DNA of 64,000 nucleotides from contig LSRY02000059.1 in NCBI GenBank assembly GCA_001643675.2, positions 191,001-255,000 of the forward strand, written 5' to 3'. This DNA comes from Monocercomonoides exilis. Taxonomy: Eukaryota; Preaxostyla; Oxymonadida; Polymastigidae. Below are positions 11,677 through 21,986 of this stretch, piece by piece. Every line of letters begins with the position of its first letter. The first letter of the stretch is position 1. Below the pieces are notes generated by a model. The model did no database searches. It saw only the letters and a list, made by a program, of their open reading frames with translations, and had not been told where the DNA came from. The translations under genes were made by a program, and so were the position numbers.

Positions 11677-12378
11677 TACATCGGTTGTTCAACTCTTTGA
11701 CTATTAAGTTTTGTGTGTTTTTTATCAAATTGTTTATTGTTGTTCTTTCTTTTGATAGATATTAGATGTTTCTCACCTCAACTTTCTTTTAATGCTTTAT
11801 TTTTCGAATTTGAGGAATTTTAAACACTTTATTTTTCTTTTTTTATGTAAATATTGAAATAACTTTTCAATCTTATTATCGGCCAATTCTAATAATTTTA
11901 AAATATTTTCACTATCATTTCTTTAACATTTAAAAATATGTGTATGCGTTTAATTGGTATATTTTTTGTGAAAATATTTTTTTCATAAATAAATAATGAT
12001 TAATTTTTTTTATTTTTTGAAAATTGATAAATAATGCATAAACAATTATTTTGCAAGGATGTTTTTTTTCTTCTCAAAAATGTCAAACTACTCTAAATTT
12101 TGTTGAATATTTTCATTTCGTGAACAAAAATGAATGAATGTTATTTTTCTTAACTTTTTTCACAAAAAATCCATTCATGAGTGACTTCTTCAGATCTCAA
12201 AGAAAAAAGAGTTTGACAATACACCTCTTGCTTTTTCTTGTGATAATAAAAAAATTTTTAAATCTTTAACGGATAATTATTTTTCTTATTAAGGTAAATT
12301 TTTGATCTTTCAAACTTTTTTCTCACAAAGAATATCGAGATTGATTCACTGATAATGTTTTCTTAACAAATTCAGATA
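11677..12378. other. AT-rich intergenic DNA, no gene seen
   Basis: Follows the HID1 stop codon. No frame of convincing composition and no RNA gene recognised. It ends at the target-site duplication of the element at 12385-15172. Confidence 0.6.
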
Positions 12379-12384
12379 TTAAAA

Positions 12385-12400
12385 TTAGACCTGTGCGACA
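12385..12400 (+). repeat. Left terminal inverted repeat
   Basis: Sixteen bases, TTAGACCTGTGCGACA, one mismatch to the reverse complement of the right end. Preceded directly by the TTAAAA duplication. Confidence 0.75.
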
Positions 12401-12437
12401 CGACATGCAGTTTTTTCACACAGTCAGTCACTAAAAA

Positions 12438-12439
<2 letters not shown>

Positions 12440-12494
<55 letters not shown>
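12440..12494 (+). repeat. Long poly-A run
   Basis: About 55 A residues after a short interruption, 40 nt inside the left end of the TIR element. It may be simple slippage or the tail of an inserted cDNA; no retroelement frame precedes it. Confidence 0.85.
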
Positions 12495-12496
<2 letters not shown>

Positions 12497-12907
12497 TCTT
12501 TAAATTCTTATTTTTTTTTTAATGCCAACATGTTAATGAAAACCTTTAACAAAATGAACAAATTAAAAATAACTGCCTTTTTTTCTTCAAAATTATGTCA
12601 GATCATGCGAACCATAATAACGTCAACAAATAAATGATTTTAAGCATTCATAAAAATGATTTGTTATTTATGCCAAACTACCCAAAAAATGGTTTGAATG
12701 CTCATATTCATGTGATCATTTTGAGTTAAAATAATTCATAAATTACTACAACCCGAATTCATGAAGGATTTCATTTGAATGATTAAAATCTCGCGTTTTC
12801 TGTTTGAAATGCATTTACTATGACGCTGAAGGCAGACTCCAATGACGAAATCATTTGTTAGTGTTCATTACAAAATTCAAAATTTTGCATATTTTATTTC
12901 TTTTATT

Positions 12908-13524
12908 TGTTTTTTTATTAGATAGTTTGATAAGAACTTTTCTTGAAAATGATTACTTTAATCGAAAAATACCATCAGAGACATCACAATCTTACCCTCC
13001 TTGTAAATCAGTCTGCTTGGCAGTATTATTTAAAGATTTGAGGATAATAGAAATTGAAAAGGAATTCTTACAAATGAGCTGCATTTTTTGAGAGAGGCAA
13101 GAAAAGAAAAGAAAGAGCTGATAAAGAGCATGAATTTGAAGTGAGAAAAAGAAAAAAGAAGGAATGAAACGAAAGAAAAGCTTGTAAAAGTGGGATGGCT
13201 GCAACTATTAGTGTTTTATTTTCGCTGTTTTCAATTTAGGAATAAAGAATTTGGTAAACTTATCAGTAGCATTGTTCAGTTATTTCGAGCATCAAGGGAC
13301 AATCACAGAGAAATAAGAAAGCAATGCATTTATCTTTTGGGAAAAGCAGCGAAAATCAGAGCTGTGAAAGTTGAAGCCTTGCTGAAAGGCGGAGCAATTG
13401 ATGTTATTTTGGAGGTGATACAGAAACTGATAAAGGATGACGAAATGACATTTTTTTATTGAAAATTTTCGATGAGTTTTTAAGTCGATTGAAAGAAAAG
13501 GAGAAAGATGAAATGGAAGAATAG
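12908..13524 (+). pseudogene. Decayed armadillo/HEAT-type gene fragment inside the TIR element
   Basis: Three frames read as one protein if two one-base shifts are allowed. Piece 1 (12908-13088) includes SVCLAVLFKDLRIIEIEKEF. After the T run near 13085-13090 the frame moves to LREARKEKKELIKSMNLK; an intron with donor gtgaga near 13140 and acceptor at 13228 then joins NKEFGKLISSIVQLFRASRD, IRKQCIYLLGKAAKI and VEALLKGGAIDVILEVIQKL, helices typical of armadillo repeats. After the seven-T run near 13451-13457 the frame shifts again to KIFDEFLSRLKEKEKDEMEE and a TAG at 13522. The retained splice signals suggest a captured genomic gene piece rather than a cDNA. The parent gene is not in this window. 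A real gene with missed introns or assembly errors is the alternative. Confidence 0.55.
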
Positions 13525-15156
13525 AAAAGAAAGGCAACCAAAATGAAGATTCTTGAAAAGATGGAAGAAAAAAAATACGAATATTGCATCTCCACATTTC
13601 ATAACGGAACTTTTTTTCTCAACGAAAATCTTTTCATGTTTAACCATTAGATATTTCTGACAATTTTGCGAATACATGAACAAATGCTTCTCATTTTGTT
13701 TTTTGAATGATGATTTTTCTCTTTTTTCATCATTTTAAAAAAACTTCAGGAAAATTGCAACATGATTTTTTAATGAAAAATTTAACCTTTTTTTATCTCA
13801 CTTTATTTTGAAAAATGAATGTTAAAAATTAAAGTGAGAAATCTTCTGAGCCTTATTTATTATCTTCTGTTCTTCAAAAAACATCCTCAAATAATTTTCT
13901 CTTTTAGAGATTAATGAGGAAAAAAATTTGCACTTGTTCATTCATGGTTTCTTGTGATTATTCCAAAGCTTTGATAATTATTTCTATGTTTCTTCTGAAA
14001 TTTTTTCCTATATCTTTGTTGAACCAAATATGTTTTTGTTTAAAAGAGCGAAATGAGAATAAAACGAAAAATCAATCAATCAACATTTCTCACAGCTACG
14101 AGAAGAAGAATTTAACAAAAATGTACCTTTTTTGATCGAAAAAATGATGTAAAAAAACGAATGATCATTGTGATGAAAAAATTTACATAAATTCCGCTTC
14201 AAAAAATTAAATAAATATACGCTGACCGATTAAGCTGAAGTGGGTGTTTTCTGCTTTTGAATGCATAAGATAGTTTTCCAACTCAATCTGTGGATCTGAA
14301 AATATTGTTTAATTATTTCTAAAAATATGATTAATAACAACACATCAGGTTGTTTTTTCATTTGCTTCAAACAAATCAAGTGCTCTTAATTTGAAGAACT
14401 CCAAATAAAAACTCTTTTGTTCTATCAGATTCAATGCTGAAAACAAGTATTATTTTTCATCAATATCTCAAAAGCAACCAGCATTTATTGTCACAATGAA
14501 TTCCAAAATATCTTGAACAATATCTTCGAAAGATGTTCTTTTTGCTCATAGCTCAGAAAAAATCCTTTGCTTATTGATTCATAGCAAATGAGTTAACAAA
14601 ACGCAAGAAATAACTAAACAAAACTTTGCATATATTTGTTTCATGTCACATATACAAGTGAACAAAATTATGATCTTCTTTCTTTCGCTTCTTCTTGCGA
14701 TTTAACTTGTCTCTTTTTTGGAAAAAACGAACTAAATTAATTGTCTCTGAAATGTTATGGTTTCATATTATCAGAAATTAAAATCTCAATGTTATTATTG
14801 CATTTTTGTTCATTAAATTCTTTTGCTTATTTTTTTCCAACTCTTTCACATTTCTGACTTGTGACAAGTCAGTGACAGAAGTGACTTACAGTGGCTTTTT
14901 TAATTCCAAGATTCGCTGATCTTGTCACTGAACCATTTTTCATTTTTGTTATTTTCAAATTTTGACGTTCTTTTTTCGTTTTCAAACAGATATTGATTCA
15001 TTTATTATTTAATAACAAATTCCAATTCGAAAGGAACCTCACTCTCATTTTTCAAAAATTTTTTCATAAAATGAATTTTCTAACAAATGAAGGTTTTGAT
15101 CATGAAATAATTGGCTCGTCGGTCACCTGTGTCAGTAACTGGCAAATTTTGCCACT
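13525..15156. other. Interior of TIR element, no gene seen
   Basis: AT-rich filler. The only structure noted is a cluster of GTCAGTGAC/GTCACTG motifs around 14860-14935, similar to motifs near 12415, 15130 and 63410. Confidence 0.55.
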
Positions 15157-15172
15157 TGTCGCATAGGTCTAA
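15157..15172 (-). repeat. Right terminal inverted repeat
   Basis: Reverse complement reads TTAGACCTATGCGACA; followed directly by TTAAAA at 15173-15178. A GTCAGT-type motif lies just inside both ends. Confidence 0.75.
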
Positions 15173-15398
15173 TTAAAATGAATTGAATGGTTTGATATGT
15201 TAACAGGCAAAAAAGATCTGATATCATGCTGTTTTGTTTCAGTGTTTAAATTCGAAAAGAAACACCATTAAAAATAGATTTCTCGAGAAAAAAACTTTTA
15301 AGGAGATTAATTCAAACAAACGAATAAGAAAGAGGTTCAGTATTTTGTTCCATATTTCTTCAAACCTTATTGGACAAATTAATTTGTGGAGTTTTGAA

Positions 15399-15805
15399 TG
15401 GTGAACACTTTCAATAACTGGTGACAGCCGCATTATCTCAAATATTGTTGACAGTTGATTTTCGTCAATTCACTAAGTTATTTCCTCTATCATTGCAAAC
15501 TTATATGAATTGTTTTTTTCATTCATCCAATACGATGAAATTGTCTGAAAATTGTTTTCTCTTTTCAAAGAAAAACGAAGTGTCTAATTTTTCTGAGTTT
15601 TGGAAAAAATTGAAAATGAATTTTTCTTTTGTTTTTTGAAACAAACTGTTTCATTTCTGATAATCTTTATGTTTGTATTCATGAGTGAATAATTGGGTTT
15701 ATTGTCGAAAATTTTCCTTCAACAACCTTCGACATATTATGACAGTCAACAATTATTGAATGTGCCCACGTTATTAACACAAACTATATTAATATATACC
15801 CACCT
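15399..15805. repeat. Repeat family R1: two facing degenerate ends
   Basis: The left part (from about 15401) shares ACACTTTCAATAACTG and then CGCATTATCTCAA with a copy at 63790-64000. The right part (about 15700-15805), read on the minus strand, starts GTTTGTGTTAATAACGTGGG and continues CACATTCAATAATTGTTGAC, aligning to the same family. The pair is therefore an inverted arrangement about 400 bp long, consistent with a degenerate MITE. No clear target-site duplication was found. Confidence 0.55.
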
Positions 15806-15907
15806 GTTATTCCTAACTTTTTGTGCTTTTATTTCATAAAAAGTTTAAAAAAACATTTAAAATGCTTCAACATATATTTTTTTGCAAAAATGATAAATGA
15901 ATCATTC

Positions 15908-15939
<32 letters not shown>

Positions 15940-16604
15940 ATATTGGAAGTGTTAAATTCAATAAAAATTAATAATAAATAAAAATAAAATAAATTGAAAG
16001 AAAACAAGCAAGAAAGAAAGTTTAACTTTGGTTAAAAATGAATTAAAAAAAAATTTCTGTTAATATTTTTTATTTTATATATATATTTTTTTCTTTTAGG
16101 AAATAAATTTTTTAAAGAAATATGATTTTTTTTATTTTGCTAATTGAATGCATCAAATAGAAATATGAATTATTGCTTGCAAGTCACCTTTGATGGAAAA
16201 GAATTCATTTGCATTGAAAAATATTGATCAATATCAGATTAACAATTTACAACATTTTTTAAGCTAACGAATAATGACATAGATATATTTTTGTAAATTA
16301 TACTTCCGTATCATTTCAATCAATATTTTTGTAAATTAATATTTGAAACAATAAAAGAGAAATTACTTTGTATTTTTAAAGAAACGTACAATCAGATTAA
16401 TTTTGTGCAACTTAATTTTTCTTATGATGAATGGTAGTTAAGATTGCAGTTGTTGAAATGAAAGAAAGAAAATGAGATGAAAAGGATTCATGTAAAAATT
16501 CACTTTTTCTTTTTTCGAAAATGTAAAGCAGAATAATGCCAATTCCAGAATTAAATACAAACTGACCTTTTTGATTTATAAAAAAATTATTATGTCTTTT
16601 GAAA
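15806..16604. other. AT-rich intergenic DNA downstream of CCT7
   Basis: Nothing recognisable except the poly-T run. It contains the 3' flank of the minus-strand CCT7 gene. Confidence 0.6.
15914..15939 (+). repeat. Poly-T run
   Basis: Twenty-six consecutive T residues in non-coding DNA; no nearby gene uses it as a splice signal. Confidence 0.9.
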
Positions 16605-18566
16605 CTATTGTATTCTAGCGATTCCACCTCTTCCTCTTCCCCTTGATTTTGCAGCAAGACTTCTAACTTGAGATCCAGGCTGTTCTGATTGTGCACTTTT
16701 GATTGTCTCATCGATCGACAAAACAAGGCAAGCTGCTTCTGTTGCCGCACTAATTGCATTGATCTTCATTGATGCAGGTTCCCAGATGCAGCTTTCAAAT
16801 GAATCCAAAATTCCCTCTTCGCTAATGTCAACTCCCATCGATTTCTCACCCTTATGATGTGCTGCCCGCAACTTCTCAACAACCGTTGTTGAATCGAATC
16901 CTGCATTTTCTACCAATTGTCTGGGAATAACTTCAAGTGCAGCTGCATAAGCTCCAATAATCAGCTGCTCCTTTCCAGGAATTGTGATTGCAAAATCTCT
17001 CAAACGTTTGCTCAGCTCCATCTCAACAGCGCCAGCACCAGGAAGCACAGCAGAATGTTTAATCGTTCTGCGCACAACCATAATCGCATCGTGAACAGAT
17101 CTTTCCATTTCTTCCAGGAATTTTGTTGCACCACCTCGAAGAACAATTGTGGCAGTTTTTGCCTTTGGGCATCCAGTGAAATAGTTGAATCTTTCACCTC
17201 CAACTTGTTTCTCCTCAAACAAGTCGCATGTTCCGACACACGAAGCAGGAAGATCATTTGTTGTGCTCTGAATGGTAATGCCAAGAGCTTTTGAAGTGCG
17301 TTCAAGATCCTAAAAGATTTTGATGTATCATCAGCAATAATATTTATTTAATTCAAAAAGGAACAACAACAACAACAATAATAATAATAATAAAAGAATG
17401 TTAAAGAAGAGCCATTATTCTAAAATTTCAGTATTAATGTCGAAACCTCTTGTGCAACACGTCCAGCGCAGAATATGTTGCGATCTGCAAAGTACTGAGT
17501 TGCAAGATCACCAATGGCAAGACGAGAAAGAACAATGTTAGCTCCAGTTTCAATAATTTGATCCAATTTCTTGAAAATAATTTTCCATTCTGCATCAACA
17601 AAAGCTTGATATTCCGCTGGATCTTTGATATGCAATTCTGCTTTGGTATTCTCATTTTTCAATTCCAATTCAACGTTTAACAAAATAACTTTTGGATTTG
17701 GTATCTTCTTTGGCTGTTGTTCAAATCCAGCATATGAAAAGGTTTTCTTGAAAGCAACACCACGAACTAATTCAGAGTCTTCCATTGCTCCACCAACAAC
17801 TTGCTTGATTCCAATCATATCCAACGGTAAGCTTTCATCAAGTGATTTCACGGCTCCAACAACAATTTCACCAAAATGTTTTTTGTAAGGGGCAATTAAT
17901 TTGCTGTTCATTGCAGTTACAGCGACTTTGTAAAGCATATCATCAGTCTCCCTGAAAAAAATTTGCATTAACTTTCTTTTTCAAAATACAAAATAAAACA
18001 ACATACTCCTTTGTTTTTCCTTGAACGGAATATTTCATCTCCTCCATATGCTTTCTTGCTTCTGCACTTGCTCTATGAAATGCTCTAATCACAATTTGTG
18101 GTGAAACTCCTTCTTCAATATATGACTTTGCACCTTTTAAAAAGGAAGTTGCTAAAAGAAGCACAGATGTTGTTCCATCACCGATCTATTCAAAATATAA
18201 GAATAGAAGACAAAATTGAACAGAAATCTAACGTCTACACAAGCAATGTTTAAATTCTTAATAAACCTCTGCATCTTGTGAAAGCGCAATATCCGCAAGC
18301 GTTCTTGCCACAGGCTCCTCAGGATTGAGTAAACGAACGATGGTCGCTCCATCGTTAGTAATAGTAGATTTTCCTTGCTGGGTAACAATCATTTTGTCAA
18401 GCCCACGTGGACCAAGGGTTGATTTGATCATTGCGGCCAATGATTCACAAACATTGATATTGTGAATAAGCTGGGGAATACCTTGAGAGGTATCCGTCCC
18501 TTCGCGCAGTAAAATAATTTTTGGCTGAACTCCAAATGGAATCTGTGGAACGCCTCTGGTGGCCAT
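16605..18566 (-). CDS. CCT7: Chaperonin CCT/TRiC subunit eta (CCT7)
   Basis: Four exons on the minus strand, 18566-18267, 18185-18007, 17951-17447 and 17309-16605, with introns of 81, 55 and 137 nt, give 562 aa, close to the usual size of CCT eta. The subunit forms one position of the eight-membered cytosolic ring that folds actin, tubulin and other proteins using ATP. Visible motifs: [16 protein letters not shown] at the start, [22 protein letters not shown], the ATP-site GDGTT rebuilt exactly by the first splice (residues 102-106), [57 protein letters not shown], and a Gly/Arg tail GRGRGG typical of the eta subunit. The start ATG at 18566 gives [12 protein letters not shown]. Introns contain AAC/AAT microsatellites. 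Identification is firm. Confidence 0.97.
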
Positions 18567-18827
18567 GAAATATTCAAGAATAAGATCGTGCCCGTTATAA
18601 AAAAGAGAAAAGAAATTTAGTGAAATTTCATTAATCATTATTTGTAACTTCAATATAAAACATATAAAAGCAATATTAAATGAATTGGAAAAAAATATCC
18701 CTTTGATGAATTATCTTTAAGATTAAATTGAAACACTGGAATATCTTAAAAAGTGCAACACATTTCGATAAATCACAAATCTGAAAAGTATAAATATAAT
18801 AAATACAACGTTGTACAACATTTTATT

Positions 18828-19263
18828 TCAAGTTTTGGACGAGTTTTTCTTTTCTTTTTGAGATAATTCACTTTTATTGTCTTCAGTTGAGGAATCATCC
18901 TTATCGGTATCTTTATCATTATCTCGATCTGAATAATCATTTTCGCTACTTGATGAATCAAAATCATCATCTTGAACAAACACCCAATGTTTTCCTTCGC
19001 TCTCTCGTTTCCAATCAATAAAATATTGCTTTTTTTTAATTCTTTCCTTCCATTCATCCGCTTCTTGTTGATGCGACTTCTTCTTCTTTTCTCTCAACTG
19101 AGAGCGTACGTGCATCGTGGCTTTCCATGTGGAAAATTGAGTACTGTTATTTTTGTACAAATCATGCTTTATTTCTCTAAAAAATGATTGTTAAATATAA
19201 TATTCTTCAAATCATAAAATATAGATATCAAAGTTCATACTGTTTTTGTTCTATTAATGACAT
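18828..19263 (-). CDS. Small charged protein with coiled-coil-like N-terminus and acidic tail
   Basis: Two exons on the minus strand, 19263-19241 and 19176-18828 (64-nt intron starting gtatga, ending ttag), give 123 aa starting MSLIEQKQEIKHD. The first exon is too short to stand out alone; the phase fits exactly. I do not recognise the family. Residues 1-75 are helical and rich in Lys, Gln and Glu with several Trp (FSTWKATMHVRSQL, EADEWKERIKKKQY, DWKRESEGKHWVF). Residues 80-123 are a Ser/Asp run ending in a Lys-rich tail, probably disordered. It lies 260 bp upstream of CCT7 on the same strand and is divergent from the HMG-box gene. Confidence 0.6.
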
Positions 19264-19798
19264 TAAAAATTACCCTCGCTCAAAAAGCTTTTAAGATAAT
19301 TCAAAGAAAAAATTCCCATACCTTTTTGTTCTTGAAAACCTTTTTAACTTGTCATTTGAAAAAATGAAAAACATCAAAAGAAATTTTAAGAATAACTTCA
19401 AAATAACAAGTTCAATCGAAACCTTGAATTTTCAAATACTTAAAGTTGTGAATCACCATATGAATATTTTCTTGAACTTGAAACAAATTTCCAGAATCTT
19501 TTATTGTCTTTTTTTAATCAACCAATGCTTATTCGAATCATTTTTATCAAGAATAAACTTTCTTCTTGTTTTTCAATTTGCACACAATAAATAATTTTAT
19601 TTATTTGAAGATTATTTATCTTATTAAAACGACAACATCGACGGAAGTTTGCCTTAAATTCTATTAATAACTATTATTTATTTCATAAGAAAGAATTCGA
19701 ATAGATTAACCTTTGAACTGTGGTGGAATGTACAGAACAAGAAGGTTTATATATTTTTATGTTTTTTTTTCAAATTGACAATGTTATCATTTTAAAGC
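19264..19798. other. Divergent intergenic region
   Basis: 535 bp between two genes transcribed away from each other; presumed to hold both promoters. No core promoter motif could be named. AT-rich throughout. Confidence 0.5.
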
Positions 19799-21661
19799 AT
19801 GGATTATGAGGAAGAAGAATTTGGTTTAATTTGTCAAAATTATATTATATAGTTTTTTAAATTTTTTTAAATAATGAAATGGCTTTGCAATGAAATTTCA
19901 AATAAACTTTGCTTTAAAATAAAAAACAGAATCACACGATCCAAAGAATGGAGATTCGACAATTAATGATGAATATCAATCATTTACAACACGACCACCT
20001 ACAAAGCCCGCATCTGGATATTACTTATTTATAAAAGAAAAAAGGGGAGAGGTAATTCTTGAAAAGCTCAACATATGAAATTTGAAAATTTTTTATTTCT
20101 TTCATCTATAAATCGCTAATTTGCGTATTTATAAAAATAGGTTTCTCGACAACTTCTTTTGAAAATGAAAAAAAAGCCTACACCAAAAGAAGTTGTGAAG
20201 CAAATTGCATCAATGTGGAACAAGTTGACAAAAGAACAAAAAGAACCTTACAATAGAATTAGCAAAGAAAACACAGAAAAATGGAAAGAAGAAATGGTTG
20301 AATGGGAAAGAAATGGTTTGAAGAGCTTTTTTGTGCTTGTCTTTTGTGCCAGTTATTCAATATTTCAACAAATATTTTTTTGCTCGAAATAGAACTCATG
20401 AAACAGAAAGGCAATTCTCAAGTTAATGAACAAATGAATAAAGAAAATCACGATTCTTGTTTGAATTTAAAAAAAGGCCAACCAAAACATGTACAAAAAG
20501 TTAAAAACGAAAAATTTGACATATGGAAAGATGCAAGCAGTAATGGCAATTCTGGTGATGAAGAAGATGAAGAATCTGATGACGATGATTGTTGTGGTAA
20601 GAACATGTTTGTTAAAAAGGAAAACTACGAAGCAACCGATGCATCTTGCCAAGAGCGTAGACTGCGTGCATTGAATTTGAAAAATAGGAAAAACAGAGAA
20701 AGCCAAACCGAATCAACTTCCTTGAAAAAATTGCACCATGAAAACATGATGCTCACATCATTTGTACAATTCACACACAGCGTTATTGACAAGGTATTGA
20801 AATGATATTCACAGCAAATAGGGTAATTGAAACATTTGTGTTTATTCTTGCAAATTATTCGTTTTTAATTCTGCACATTTAATCTTTGATTCTGTATAAT
20901 TTGACAGGTTGCTGACGACATGATGTTTTCAAGTGAAATGTCTGACGAAGTGACGCCGAGGGCGTTGTTTGGGCGTATTGAAGAAATGTGGTCTAAACTC
21001 AACGAAACAGAGAAAAGCAAGTATTTGTTTAAGACTCAAAGCAAAGGAACAAGTAGAGAATCGGAAACGATACCAAATGTGGAAGAAAACGAAAGCAATG
21101 AAATTTCTTTTGATCGTAACAAAGAATCAATTTCCAAAGCAACTGAATTAAACCCGGCACCTTCTTCAGGAATTATGGACGATTCGCTTTTTTTGTCAAT
21201 ATCATCTCCACCTTTTTCATCATCATCATCATCTTCTTCTTCATCTCCTCCATTTCACAACACTTTATCATTTGATTCTCCTCCTTCCGCCAACTCTTCA
21301 GAACTTCAAACTGGCAAAGAAAAAACAGACACCCCCACAAATCAGTCACTTCATTCACGTCACTCACCTTCTGTTAGAAGACCCCCAACTGTCGCCCAAC
21401 TGAAAAAAAAGATTATCCAACTGCTGTCAGAAGTTTGAACTTTTTGCTCACAATTTTACAAGACAATAAAATGTATTCATTCATAATTCTTTATCAATTT
21501 TTGTGAATATTGCATTTTAGGATGATACAGAAGAAACGTTGAGTATGAAAGCTTTTCGTTTTCGACTTGAAGCAGAATTTGGAGTTTCTCTTTTGGATCA
21601 GCGCGCTTCCATCGAAGAGATTGTTAGAGAAATAACAACTCCAGACTCCAGTGGGCAGTGA
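19799..21661 (+). CDS. HMG-box protein with C-terminal DEK_C domain
   Basis: Six exons (19799-19823, 19930-20051, 20141-20315, 20393-20793, 20908-21432, 21521-21661; introns 77-114 nt) give 462 aa beginning MDYEEEEFESHD. Residues about 31-107 are an HMG box: PPTKPASGYYLFIKEKRGE, then KQIASMWNKLTKEQKEPYNR and a basic-acidic third helix. Residues about 253-281 (TPRALFGRIEEMWSKLNETE) look like the second half of a degenerate second box. The C-terminus (about 399-456) reads PPTVAQLKKKIIQLLSE, then ETLSMKAFRFRLEAEFGVSL, matching the DEK_C fold; this domain appears only after removing the intron at 21433-21520. HMG boxes bend DNA and DEK_C occurs in chromatin proteins, so a nuclear architectural role is likely. 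The middle is acidic and Ser-rich. Confidence 0.82.
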
Positions 21662-21986
21662 AAAAAGTCAATCAATTTAACACACATAGATGACATAAAT
21701 TGATTTTGTGAACTGCAATAGTATAACTTTAAGTTATATTTCAGTTTTGGAATTGGTTTTTCGTTTTCATGATTTTGAAGTTAGAAGGATTGAAAAAAGT
21801 TTATTTTCTTAAGAAAATAAATCTTTTATGATAAATACTTTTAAAAACAGAACATAAATGACTAAAATGCTTTCAAAGCTATTCCCTTAATTATTGTGTA
21901 TTGTTAAAACAGATAGCTAAATTTGAATTTTAAAGGAAATTAACTCACTTAGTGAACAGTTAATTTTTAAAACCTGAACATAAACA
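21662..21986. other. Intergenic region
   Basis: 325 bp, AT-rich, between two genes on the plus strand. Nothing recognisable. Confidence 0.5.

Larger units (their letters stand above)
12385..15172. mobile_element. 2.8-kb terminal-inverted-repeat element with target-site duplication, probably non-autonomous
   Basis: The two ends are inverted repeats: TTAGACCTGTGCGACA at 12385-12400 and, on the other strand, TTAGACCTATGCGACA from 15172 to 15157, matching at 15 of 16 positions. Immediately outside lie identical hexamers TTAAAA (12379-12384 and 15173-15178), as expected for a duplicated target site; because A and T runs adjoin, a shorter duplication is also possible. No transposase frame is visible inside. 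The interior holds a long A run, a decayed armadillo-type gene fragment and AT-rich filler. The superfamily cannot be assigned from these ends alone. Confidence 0.7.

Noticed and set aside
12855-13091. Independent small hydrophobic protein
   Set aside because: Its start is in AT-rich DNA with no coding bias; the end reads better as part of the broken armadillo fragment.
13914-14135. 73-aa hydrophobic frame in the TIR element
   Set aside because: AT-rich chance frame with no motif or splice support.
17358-17394. AAC/AAT repeat as a separate element
   Set aside because: A simple microsatellite wholly inside the 137-nt CCT7 intron.
19349-19594. 81-aa frame between two divergent genes
   Set aside because: Composition is that of intergenic DNA; Phe, Asn and Lys dominate as expected by chance.
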